NCBI GenBank assembly: GCA_937995595.1
Contig: CALKJW010000027.1
Location: 1 to 64,000, forward strand
Source: an uncultured Phycisphaerales bacterium
GTDB lineage: Bacteria; Planctomycetota; Phycisphaerae; Phycisphaerales; UBA1924
Reading direction: 5' to 3'
Length of the DNA: 64,000 nt
In this document: one piece after another, positions 7,764 to 15,826 of the stretch
Numbering within the stretch: position 1 is the first letter of the stretch
Layout of the letters: each line of letters opens with the position of its first letter
Position numbers and translations under genes: made by a program
Notes under the pieces: model-generated
Told to the model about the DNA's origin: nothing
The model's database searches: none
Seen by the model: only the letters and a program-made list of their open reading frames with translations

Positions 7764-8525
7764 ATGCCGCGGCCGTTCCTCTCCGCCCGATGGCGCCACC
7801 TGGCGATCGTCACCTACGCCGTCGATCCGGCGCGCCTCGCCCCGTTCCTGCCGCGCGGCGGCGCGCTCACGCTCGACACGCGCGACGACCTCGCGGTGCG
7901 CGGCGGCCCAGCCGGTCGCGCCGCGCTGCTCTCGCTGGTCGCGTTCGAGTTCCTCGATACCCGCGTGTTCGGCGTCCGCTGGCCGACGATGGTGAACTTC
8001 CCCGAGATCAACCTGCGGTTCTACGTCCGCCGCGGCGAGCAGCGCGGCGTGATGTTCCTCCGCGAGATCGTGCCGCTGGCCGCGATCGCGTTCGTCGCCC
8101 GCCACGTGTACGGCGAGCCGTACGTCACCGCGCCGGTCGAGGCGACCATCACCCATGACGACCAAAGCGTGCGGGCGGAGTACGCCCTGACCTGGCCCGG
8201 CGGGGAATCCCCGCATGGTCATCGGCGGCACGTTTTGCGCGTCGAGGCCCACCGGTCGCCGAGCCTCCCAGCCCCAGACTCGCTCGATCACTGGATCAAG
8301 GAGCACCAGTGGGGCTTCACCGCCGACCCTCGCGGCGGGGCGTGGGCCTACGAGGTCCGGCACCCGGTCTGGCGGGCCTATCCCAACCCCGCTGCGGAGG
8401 TTGCGTTCGGCTTTGGCGCGGTCTATGGCCCCGCGTGGGTTGACCTGGACTCGGCCCGGCCTGTGTCCGTCGTGCTGGCCGAGGGTTCGGATGTGTCGGT
8501 GTTCCCGCGCCGCCGGGCCGACTGA
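7764..8525 (+). CDS. DUF2071 (YqjF-like) family protein
   Basis: 253-aa soluble protein of the DUF2071 family, whose biochemical role is not established. Family-typical features are an N-terminal WRHLAIVTYAVDPARLAPFLP, the central FEFLDTRVFGVRWP and NFPEINLRFYVRR, then REIVPLAAIAFVARHVYGEPY, the signature of YqjF-like proteins that resemble acetoacetate decarboxylase folds. ATG 7764 is chosen because the conserved region starts a few residues later and a TATGCT element lies 8 nt upstream. It is divergent from usp. A longer frame from 7641 would antisense-overlap usp and is rejected. Confidence 0.85.
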   Translation: MPRPFLSARWRHLAIVTYAVDPARLAPFLPRGGALTLDTRDDLAVRGGPAGRAALLSLVAFEFLDTRVFGVRWPTMVNFPEINLRFYVRRGEQRGVMFLREIVPLAAIAFVARHVYGEPYVTAPVEATITHDDQSVRAEYALTWPGGESPHGHRRHVLRVEAHRSPSLPAPDSLDHWIKEHQWGFTADPRGGAWAYEVRHPVWRAYPNPAAEVAFGFGAVYGPAWVDLDSARPVSVVLAEGSDVSVFPRRRAD

Positions 8526-8739
8526 AACCCGTTGGCCGAGGCCGGGATCGGGGCTTGGGAGGGCGGGTGGCCTTCGCGTCGTTGCGCGCGATTGCTCGCG
8601 CCGCCCGCCCACAACCGATCACCATGCCGCTGCGTAGGTTGAAGTAGGCGGGCGGGGTCGTTACGCTCCTGCCTGCGCCGGCGGGCCCTGTTTCGGGTCG
8701 GCGGCCGGTTTGGTTCGCGTTTTGCCCGGAGAGCCCGAC

Positions 8740-9603
8740 ATGGCCAAGATGTTCTATTCGATCGAAGAAGCCGCCGCGAAACTCGGCATGAGCACCAGCG
8801 AGGTGCAGCAGTTGGCGGCCTCGGGCAAACTGCAGGAGTTCCGCGACCGCGACAAGTTGGTGTTCAAGGTCGAGCAGGTGGACCTCTTGGCCCACGGCGA
8901 CGAGCACATCCCGCTGGCCGACTCCAAGGGCGGCTCGGGGCTCGAACTCGCGCTGGAGGATTCCTCCGGCCTCTCGGGCTTTGGAAGCCCGGCCGGCAGC
9001 GGCTCGCAACCCGGCTCCGGTTCGGGCATGGAGATCGACGACGGGGGCAAGGAGCGCTCCGGCATCTCGATCTTCGACACCGAGTCAACCGAGGAGGGCG
9101 ACCCGTCGGCGGTGACGCGCATCACGCCCGCGGCGGGGGGCGGCGAGGCGCTCACGCTCGAATCCGTCGGCTCGGGTTCGGGCCTGCTGGACCTGACGCG
9201 CGAGGGCGACGACACCTCGCTGGGCGCGGACCTGCTCGAGGACGTGTACAAGAGCGACGAGGACGCGGGCAGCTCGCAGACAACCGGCGCATCGGGCCTG
9301 TTCGAGCCGACCGCCGCGGCGTCGGACGTCTCGCCCGCCATGGCCGGCGCGCCGGCGCTGGCGATGATCGCCGCAGAGCCCTACGACGGCGCGGGCTCGG
9401 GGCTAGCCGGCGGCGCGGCGTTCGCCGGGCTGCTCATCGCCGCGGCGACGATGTTCGCGACCATCGCCGGGATCATCGGGGCGCAGGACAATCCGATCGT
9501 CTCGATGGTGTCGGGCAACCCGATGATGTGGCTGGGCATCGGCGTGGGCGTGCTGGTGGTGAGCATCGTGGTCGGCCTACTGATCGGCCGAAAGACGGGC
9601 TGA
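8740..9603 (+). CDS. Excisionase/MerR-like HTH protein with C-terminal membrane helices
   Basis: 287-aa protein with an unusual layout. Residues 1-55 form a helix-turn-helix of the excisionase type (YSIEEAAAKLGMSTSEVQQLAASGK, then LQEFRDRDKLVFKVEQVDLL). Residues about 60-210 are a low-complexity linker rich in Gly, Ser, Asp and Glu, and the last 70 residues hold two hydrophobic segments (AFAGLLIAAATMFATIAGIIG and WLGIGVGVLVVSIVVGLLIG). ATG 8740 follows GGAGAG at a normal spacing. Membrane-tethered HTH proteins of this shape recur in planctomycetes, but no function is established. Possible roles are a membrane-anchored regulator, or a scaffold using the HTH fold for protein contact. Confidence 0.82.
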   Translation: MAKMFYSIEEAAAKLGMSTSEVQQLAASGKLQEFRDRDKLVFKVEQVDLLAHGDEHIPLADSKGGSGLELALEDSSGLSGFGSPAGSGSQPGSGSGMEIDDGGKERSGISIFDTESTEEGDPSAVTRITPAAGGGEALTLESVGSGSGLLDLTREGDDTSLGADLLEDVYKSDEDAGSSQTTGASGLFEPTAAASDVSPAMAGAPALAMIAAEPYDGAGSGLAGGAAFAGLLIAAATMFATIAGIIGAQDNPIVSMVSGNPMMWLGIGVGVLVVSIVVGLLIGRKTG

Positions 9604-9680
9604 GCGACATTGCGGAGGGAAGGGCTTTCTGCAACAAGGACCCGCATCTCGGGTTCTTGTGCGCCTTTGGCCCGGCGCGC

Positions 9681-10145
9681 TCAGTGCCGCTCGCGGCGCG
9701 TGTCGGTCATCCACGCGACGGCGCCGATGACCAGCGCCAGCAGCAGCGCGGCGCCGCCGATCGCCTGCACCACCGGGTCGGCGCGGCGCGTCCCGGCGGA
9801 GACCACCACCAACCCCACGAGCACCAGCACGAGCACGGTCGTCCACGTGAATCTGCTGGAGGGCCGCTCCGCGTCGAACTGCTCACCCAGGTCGGCCGAG
9901 TCCCAGTCGACCGCCGCGCCCTCGGCGCGGATCCGCCGCAGTTCCTCGCGCGCGGCTTCGAGGTCGCGCTCGTAGACCAGCACCTTCGCGCTGCCGATCG
10001 CCCCCGACCACACCTGCGCCGAGGCCGTGTCGACCGCCTGTGCGGCAAACCCCCGGTGCCGCAACGCCGCGGCGATGGTCTCGGCCTCGAACGCGCTGCG
10101 CGTCGTCGCCAGAACGGCCGTGGATTGATCGGACTCAAGAAACAT
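9681..10145 (-). CDS. DUF2007-like signal-transducing domain protein with two membrane helices
   Basis: 154-aa protein. The N-terminal 70 residues (TTRSAFEAETIAAALRHRG, VLVYERDLEAAREELRRI) resemble the DUF2007 putative signal-transducing fold, a small ferredoxin-like alpha/beta unit. Two hydrophobic segments follow (TVLVLVLVGLVVVSAG and AIGGAALLLALVIGAVAWM). ATG 10145 has AAAGGGG upstream. Longer in-frame extensions run through arginine/proline-rich nonsense and are rejected. It faces the LOG gene divergently. Function unknown; the domain call is moderate and the membrane topology is clear. Confidence 0.75.
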   Translation of the reverse strand: MFLESDQSTAVLATTRSAFEAETIAAALRHRGFAAQAVDTASAQVWSGAIGSAKVLVYERDLEAAREELRRIRAEGAAVDWDSADLGEQFDAERPSSRFTWTTVLVLVLVGLVVVSAGTRRADPVVQAIGGAALLLALVIGAVAWMTDTRRERH

Positions 10146-10313
10146 CGTGCCCCTTTGCCGCCCCTCGGAGACCATCCCCGCACACAGACCGTATGACGGT
10201 TCGGCGCGCCGGGCGCGGGCGATTGCGCCAAAACCCTGCTGTATCCCCGCCGCGGCGGCCCCCGAGCGCCGCAACACACCCCGCCCGGCGAGCCGATAAT
10301 CACCCCTGCCGCC

Positions 10314-11171
10314 ATGAACGCCACGCCCGATCCCAACGAGCAGTCGCCCGTCTCCACGCAGGAGCGGCCGCGCACCGGGGCGCCCGCCAACGGCACGCCG
10401 CCGCCGCAACCGCCCAACGGCAACGGCCAGCGGCGCTGGGGCAAGGCCACGCGGAACGTCGAAGAGGGGCAGTTTCTCGAAGGGCCGCGGACGCGGCGCT
10501 TCGAGTTGTGGCGCGTCCTGCGGATCGCGGCCGAGTTCCTCAAGGGCTTCCGCCGCCTGCACTTTGTCGGCCCGTGCGTGACGGTGTTCGGCTCGGCGCG
10601 GTTCAGGGAGGACCACCGCTACTACGCGCTGGCGCGCGACGTCTCGTCGCGCCTGAGCCGGCTGGGGTTCACCATCATGACCGGCGGCGGGCCGGGCATC
10701 ATGGAGGCCGCCAACCGCGGGGCGCGCGACGCGGGCGGGCGGTCCATCGGATGTAATATTATGTTGCCGATGGAGCAGCGGCCCAACCCGTACCTCGACC
10801 AGTTCGTCGAGTTCCGCTACTTCTTCGTGCGCAAGGTGATGCTCGTCAAGTACTCGTACGCGTTTGTCGTGCTGCCGGGCGGGTTCGGCACGCTCGACGA
10901 GGTCTTCGAGACCCTCACGCTGGTGCAGACGGGCAAGATCCGCGACTTCCCGATCATCCTGATGGGTCGCGACTACTGGGAGCCGCTGCTCACCTTCTTC
11001 CGCGAGCGCCTCGTGGCCGAGAAGACCATCGACCCGCGCGACCTGGACCTCATGACCGTCACCGACTCGCCCGAAGAGGCCGTCGACCGCATCGCCGACG
11101 TGGCCCAGCGGCACTTCGGCTTCATCTGGACCAGCCGGCCCAGGCAGAGTTGGCTGCTGGGCGAGAGGTGA
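10314..11171 (+). CDS. LOG-family (TIGR00730) Rossmann-fold protein
   Basis: 285-aa member of the LOG/lysine-decarboxylase-like family, some of which are cytokinin riboside 5'-monophosphate phosphoribohydrolases or nucleotide 5'-monophosphate nucleosidases. The glycine-rich MTGGGPGIMEAANRGA and the catalytic PGGFGTLDEVFE (family motif PGGxGTxxE) are both intact, and EFRYFFVRKVMLVKYS between them is typical. The first 60 residues are a proline/asparagine-rich extension outside the core fold. GATAAT lies 13 nt before ATG 10314, giving a very short leader. The family is certain; the substrate (purine 5'-nucleotide?) is inferred. Confidence 0.92.
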   Translation: MNATPDPNEQSPVSTQERPRTGAPANGTPPPQPPNGNGQRRWGKATRNVEEGQFLEGPRTRRFELWRVLRIAAEFLKGFRRLHFVGPCVTVFGSARFREDHRYYALARDVSSRLSRLGFTIMTGGGPGIMEAANRGARDAGGRSIGCNIMLPMEQRPNPYLDQFVEFRYFFVRKVMLVKYSYAFVVLPGGFGTLDEVFETLTLVQTGKIRDFPIILMGRDYWEPLLTFFRERLVAEKTIDPRDLDLMTVTDSPEEAVDRIADVAQRHFGFIWTSRPRQSWLLGER

Positions 11172-11521
11172 GCCGCGGGCAACGGGTCCTTGGTGCCGGG
11201 TCCTGAGTGCCGGGTCCTGAGCCCTGCGTCCGGAGTGCGGAGCGCCGCACGCCGTACGGAGCGGCGTGCGGCGGTCGTTGCGGTCTTGGCGTGCTCCGCG
11301 CCACCGCGACGAGTCTCTCGCAGAGGCGCAAAGGGCTCGGAGAGTCAGCGGATCTCGGAAGTCCGGGCAGGAACGCACGACCGCGGGCCGCCAACGCGAA
11401 GCCCACTGCGTTCTCCGCGCCCCTGCGCGAACTCTCTCGCAGAGGCGCAAAGAGCGCGGAGGATGCTGGAACATTGATCGTAGAATCGTGTTTACTTCCC
11501 ACTTCACACTTCCCACTCACC
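11172..11521. repeat. Intergenic REP-like repeats
   Basis: 350-nt gap without a gene. It contains a 14-nt tandem repeat (GTGCCGGGTCCTGA, twice, near 11192-11219). It also has two identical 20-nt copies of TCTCTCGCAGAGGCGCAAAG (11314-11333 and 11433-11452). The second copy is enclosed by the 8-bp inverted arms CTCCGCGC (11413-11420) and GCGCGGAG (11454-11461). These look like short interspersed palindromic elements of the kind common in planctomycete gaps. A related GC-rich repeat lies near 32041-32115. Confidence 0.6.
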
Positions 11522-12304
11522 GTGCTCTCCTTCTTCCGCAAACGCCGCCGCGGCAGGGTCCTCGGGCCCGGGGCGCGGTCGCGCATCGCCTCGATCCTGG
11601 CGCGCGACCTTGCCCTTTGGCGCACGCTGAGCGCGACCGAACGCGACCGGCTGTGCGATCTGGCGCTCGTGCTCATCGCCGAGAAGCGCTGGGAGGGTTG
11701 CGCGGGCCTGACGCTGACCGAGGAGATGCGGGCCCTCATCGCCGCGCAGGCCGCGCTGCTGCTGATGGGCTTTGACCTCGACCCGCTGACCTCGCCCGTC
11801 TACCCCAACGTGCGGGACGTGCTGGTGTACCCGAGCGGCTACTTCGCGACGACCAGGCGGCGCGACGCGATGGGCGTGGTGCACGAGGGCTCGCCGAACC
11901 TCGGCGAGGCGTGGTACGGCGGGCCGGTGATCGTGTCTTGGGAACACGCCGCGCACGGCGCGCGCGACGGGTCCGACGGCCGGAATCTGGTGCTGCACGA
12001 GTTTGCGCACAAGCTCGACATGCTCGACGGCGTGGTCGACGGCACGCCCCCGCTGGCCGGGGCCGCGGCGTACAGCACGTGGCGGCAGGTGATGAACGAC
12101 GCGTTCGCGCGGCTGCGCTCGGCGCGGCCGGGCGCCTCGGTGCTGGTGCTGGACCGCTACGGCGCGACCAGCCCGGCCGAGTTCTTCGCCGTGGCGACCG
12201 AGGCGTTCTTCGAGCGCCCGCGCGAGATGCGCGAACGCGAGCCCGCGCTGTACGACACGCTGGCGATGTACTACCGGCAGGACCCGGCGGCGCGGGGGCC
12301 GTGA
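11522..12304 (+). CDS. mtfA: MtfA-like zinc peptidase (M90 family)
   Basis: 260-aa homologue of MtfA, a gluzincin peptidase that in E. coli binds the Mlc repressor and modulates sugar PTS gene expression. The zinc site NLVLHEFAHKLDMLDG (HExxH) is present, and ATEAFFERP supplies the downstream glutamate that acts as third ligand in the family. The front part (LTLTEEMRALIAAQAALLLMGFD, YPNVRDVLVYPSGYF) matches the MtfA pattern. GTG 11522 is the best start: the homologous region begins right there, and longer in-frame extensions read through the repeat-rich gap. No Mlc or PTS genes are nearby, so the regulatory role is uncertain. Confidence 0.9.
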   Translation: MLSFFRKRRRGRVLGPGARSRIASILARDLALWRTLSATERDRLCDLALVLIAEKRWEGCAGLTLTEEMRALIAAQAALLLMGFDLDPLTSPVYPNVRDVLVYPSGYFATTRRRDAMGVVHEGSPNLGEAWYGGPVIVSWEHAAHGARDGSDGRNLVLHEFAHKLDMLDGVVDGTPPLAGAAAYSTWRQVMNDAFARLRSARPGASVLVLDRYGATSPAEFFAVATEAFFERPREMREREPALYDTLAMYYRQDPAARGP

Positions 12305-12610
12305 CCAAACCTGAACTTCGGAAGCGAGGTTGATCGTGGGCGGCATGCATCCAACATGGATCTCACCGCGGGGACGCGGAGAACGCCGAGCATACGGGAC
12401 GTACCGAAGGTTGACTCTGGGACCGGGAGCAATCGTCGTTCCTCGTTCTTCTGCTTACTCCGCGCTTCTGCGGTGTCGCTCGCCCGCACACGCCGCCGAG
12501 CGCAAGCATCATCGAGAGCCGGCACACCGGCGCGCGCAGACACAAGGCCCCGGACATCGCGTCCGGGGCCTTGAGCGTGATCGCGAATCAGGTTGTCGCG
12601 CTGCCGCGCA
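12305..12610. other. Convergent intergenic gap
   Basis: About 305 nt between convergent genes, AT-richer than its surroundings around 12420-12480. Apart from the stem-loop at 12544-12572 and a fragment resembling the intergenic repeat family (GGGGACGCGGAGAACGC near 12372), nothing was recognised. Confidence 0.5.
12544..12572 (-). terminator. Stem-loop terminator after the metalloprotease
   Basis: Perfect 12-bp stem AAGGCCCCGGAC (12544-12555) / GTCCGGGGCCTT (12561-12572), loop ATCGC. It lies 39 nt past the leftward metalloprotease stop. There is no strong T tract on either side, so direction is inferred from position. Confidence 0.75.
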
Positions 12611-15583
12611 TCACGGCTGCGGCACGGGGCTGAGCGCGTCGTAGAAGGTCGGCACGGCGCCGGCTCCCGGCGCTGGGGGCGCGGGGGCCGCGGGCGTCGC
12701 CGCGGCGGGCTGGCCGAAGAAGAACGGCGGCAGCGCGCCGCCGCCGCCGATCTTGTTGGCGTTGTAGATGAACTGGGCGTCGAGGACCTTCTCGATGCGG
12801 AGCGCGGCCTCGGCGAGGTGCGCGCGGGAGTAGTCGTCGATGCGGCCCGCGCCGTCGCCGGCGTTGATGCGCTTGATGCGCTCGTGCAGTTCGCGCAACT
12901 TGGCGGTGGCGAGGTTGGCCACGGGCTTGCCCGCCGCGCCGCGGATGGTGCCGGGCATCGAGAGGTCGATCAGCCGCTCCATGTGCTCGCGCTGCAGGTT
13001 GCGGCGCAGGCTGGAGATGAACGGCTTGCGGTTGGTGTAGGAGCCGGACGGGCCGGACTCGATCTCGGTCCACACCGCGCTGGTGACGGAGTTGAGCAGT
13101 TCCGGCAGCGTGAGCATGTCCTGATCGGCCGGGACGCGGAACTCGTTGTCGTAGACGCGCTTGAGGATGGTGGGGTTCATGAGCATCGTGAGCGTCGCGG
13201 CCTGGATGCCCAGGATGCGGTCGTGCACGGCCCACGTCGGGTCCTCCATGATCTCGTTGCGCCCGCCGTCGTCCCACCACTTGTCGACGGTCATGTACTG
13301 GAGCATCTCGGGCGTCAGGCCGAAGGCCTCGTCCTTGAACGCGTTGTCGATGACGAAACGGAGGGCGGCGCGCTGCGTCTGCGCGGGGACGACCTGCACC
13401 GGCGCGCGGCCGTTGGGGTCGCCCTTGCGGTCGCGGTTCACGTGCGCACCGCCGACCCACGCCGACATCATGTTCACCGACTGCATCTGCTGGTTGAGCG
13501 TGAGGTTGTAGCCGCGGCGGGCCTTGGACCAACTCTCGCCGTCCTTGACGAACCGCGACAGCAGGCGGTCGCGGTAGTAACGGACCAGTCGCATCTGATT
13601 CTGCGCGTAGTCGAGCGGGTCGGCCGAGAAGTCGTACTGCCGGGCCAGCGGGTCGGGCCCGCCGACGTCCTCGTCGGTGAGGTAGACCAGTTCGGGGTCG
13701 GCGACGCGGGCCAGCGCCTTCTTCGGGTCGCTGCCGTAGCCGTACTCGATCACCCACAGGTCGTAGGGCCCGATGTCGATCATCGCGTAGTCGCCCTGCA
13801 GCGGGCCGGACTCGCGGTTGATGTTCACCGGGGTGTAGTCCATCACCGACCCGGTGAAGGGCTTCCTGCCCTTGATCGCCTCGGAGTTGATATCACTCAA
13901 CTTGTAGATCGACGAGGCCTTGAAGTTGTGGCGCAGGCCGAGCGTGTGTCCGACCTCGTGCGCCACCAGGTCGGCGAGCATCGGGCCGACGAACCACTCG
14001 GGGATGCCGTCGATGAGTTCGTCCTCCTTCTTGCGACGCGGCTGCTTGTCGTCGTCCTTCTTGGCCGGGTCGCCCTCGCCCTCGGCCGGCGGGTCGTCCA
14101 GTTCGGCCATGAGGTCCTCGAGTTCCAGGTGCATGCGCATCATGGCCATGTCGAAGGCCTTGCCGCGCGCGGCCAGGCACAGGCCGTTGAGTTGGCTGGT
14201 GCGGCCGACCAGACCGTCGAACTCGTTGGTGCCGTAGAGCGTGGGGTCGACCGAGCCGACGGGGTGCCCGCCGTAGCGCAGCACGCCGCGGTTGGCGCGC
14301 ATCGCCAGGAGGTAGTCCCGGTCTCCGGGGTCGGCCAGGCGGATGCGCGGGTCCCAGTCGGGGTTGGCGTCGAGGAAGGCGAGCGTCTCGGGGCTGAAGC
14401 CCTGCATGGCCATCTCAGGGAGCAACTGGTTGGCCTGGAACCAGAAGTGGCGGATCCACCCGTCGGTCAGGACGACGTCGGCGTCGAGGATCTGGCCGGT
14501 GCGGGGGTCGGTGCGGCTGGGGCCGATGGCCGTGCCCATGTCGTTGGACAGCCAGCGGATGAAGTTGTACCGCACGTCCTCCGGGTCCTTGTCCATGTGG
14601 TTGCCGGTGGCCTTGTCCTGGTACTCGACCTCGATGGCGTTGAGGATGCCGACGCGCTCGAAGGCCTTGTTCCAGTACTCGATGCCCTGGCGGACGTAGC
14701 GCCGGTAGCGGACGGGCACGGTGTGCTCGACGTAGAAGACGATCGGGCGCTTGGCCGGGCTCAGCCGCGCGTTGGGCTCGCGCTTCTCAAGGTGCCAGCG
14801 GTTGATGTAGCGGACCCACTTCTGGTCGTCGCGGTACTTGCCCAGGTCGCGGTAACTGGTCGTGAAGTAGCCCACGCGCTCGTCGGCCTCGCGCGGCTTG
14901 TAGCCGGTGTTCTCGGGCAGGCGGCTGATCGAGTAGTGGAACGTGCGCAACTGCCCGTTGCCCACCGGCATCTCGATCGTGATCTCGACGTTCTCCGGGA
15001 ACGCCTTGACCTGCTTGATGGTCGCAAGTCGCGGGTTCGCGCCCGCGGCCTGACGGCCGAAGAACCGGCCGGCCTGACCGACCAGCAGCGCGTCCAGGTC
15101 GATCACCGGCTGGCCCGAGGGGCCCATGCAGACGATCGGCAGGTCGAGGATCACCGTGTCGGTGAACTGCTGGCTGACGCCCGCCTTGGACTCCTCGTCG
15201 CCCGTCGTGCGGGTGTCGAAGTTGGGCGCGATCATCGCCAGCGTCTTGTCGTAGCGGCGCCAGTAGAACACGTTGTCGCCGCCCTGCAGGCCGGCCCAGA
15301 TGTCGCCGCCGGCCACCGTCATGGCGATGAAGTGCCTCTGGTTGGCGAAGTTGCGCGGCAGCTCGGCCAGCAACTGGTTGTCGCGGTTGCGCCGCCAGAT
15401 GGTGTACAGGCTGTCCGCCCCGTCGGCGGTCGAGACCACCTTCTCGTAGTCCTTGGACACCTCGGCAAAGGGCGGGAACTCGGGCCGCGGCGGGCCGCCG
15501 CCCTCCTGAGCCGACGCCGCGCCGCCCAACGCCCCGAGCGCCGCCAACGCGGCCCATGCGAACCGTTTCGAGATCCTGCTCAT
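12611..15583 (-). CDS. Secreted zinc metalloprotease (DUF5117/DUF4953 family)
   Basis: 990-aa secreted protease. A signal peptide (MSRISKRFAWAALAALGALG...ASAQ) is followed by the DUF5118/DUF5117-type N-terminal region, and near residue 540 by the zinc site LVAHEVGHTLGLRHNFKAS, a complete HExxHxxGxxH metzincin motif, with the downstream SVMDYTPVN methionine-turn segment. After that comes the DUF4953-type C-terminal half, and it ends in a proline/alanine-rich tail. AAGGAG lies 6 nt before ATG 15583. The family is broad in Bacteroidetes and Planctomycetes and its substrates are mostly unknown. Extracellular protein degradation is a reasonable inference. It is transcribed alone. Confidence 0.92.
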   Translation of the reverse strand: MSRISKRFAWAALAALGALGGAASAQEGGGPPRPEFPPFAEVSKDYEKVVSTADGADSLYTIWRRNRDNQLLAELPRNFANQRHFIAMTVAGGDIWAGLQGGDNVFYWRRYDKTLAMIAPNFDTRTTGDEESKAGVSQQFTDTVILDLPIVCMGPSGQPVIDLDALLVGQAGRFFGRQAAGANPRLATIKQVKAFPENVEITIEMPVGNGQLRTFHYSISRLPENTGYKPREADERVGYFTTSYRDLGKYRDDQKWVRYINRWHLEKREPNARLSPAKRPIVFYVEHTVPVRYRRYVRQGIEYWNKAFERVGILNAIEVEYQDKATGNHMDKDPEDVRYNFIRWLSNDMGTAIGPSRTDPRTGQILDADVVLTDGWIRHFWFQANQLLPEMAMQGFSPETLAFLDANPDWDPRIRLADPGDRDYLLAMRANRGVLRYGGHPVGSVDPTLYGTNEFDGLVGRTSQLNGLCLAARGKAFDMAMMRMHLELEDLMAELDDPPAEGEGDPAKKDDDKQPRRKKEDELIDGIPEWFVGPMLADLVAHEVGHTLGLRHNFKASSIYKLSDINSEAIKGRKPFTGSVMDYTPVNINRESGPLQGDYAMIDIGPYDLWVIEYGYGSDPKKALARVADPELVYLTDEDVGGPDPLARQYDFSADPLDYAQNQMRLVRYYRDRLLSRFVKDGESWSKARRGYNLTLNQQMQSVNMMSAWVGGAHVNRDRKGDPNGRAPVQVVPAQTQRAALRFVIDNAFKDEAFGLTPEMLQYMTVDKWWDDGGRNEIMEDPTWAVHDRILGIQAATLTMLMNPTILKRVYDNEFRVPADQDMLTLPELLNSVTSAVWTEIESGPSGSYTNRKPFISSLRRNLQREHMERLIDLSMPGTIRGAAGKPVANLATAKLRELHERIKRINAGDGAGRIDDYSRAHLAEAALRIEKVLDAQFIYNANKIGGGGALPPFFFGQPAAATPAAPAPPAPGAGAVPTFYDALSPVPQP

Positions 15584-15826
15584 GCCGTCTCCTTCGACGA
15601 AAATGTCCCAGACCGGAACCAGCGGAACCGCCGAACACGCGCGAGGCGTCCGGGCCGGCGCGCCAAGCCGACCGCGGGAACAGGCCCGTCGGTCCGCGCT
15701 GCCGCCCGCGTTGAGTTTAGCCGGAACGGGGCCGGAACCGGGGGCCGCGCCGTCCTTGCGCCTGCTCGGGCGTCGCGAATCGGTCGTACCGACTCGGGCG
15801 CGGGCGGTGGCGGGAAACGACCGCCG

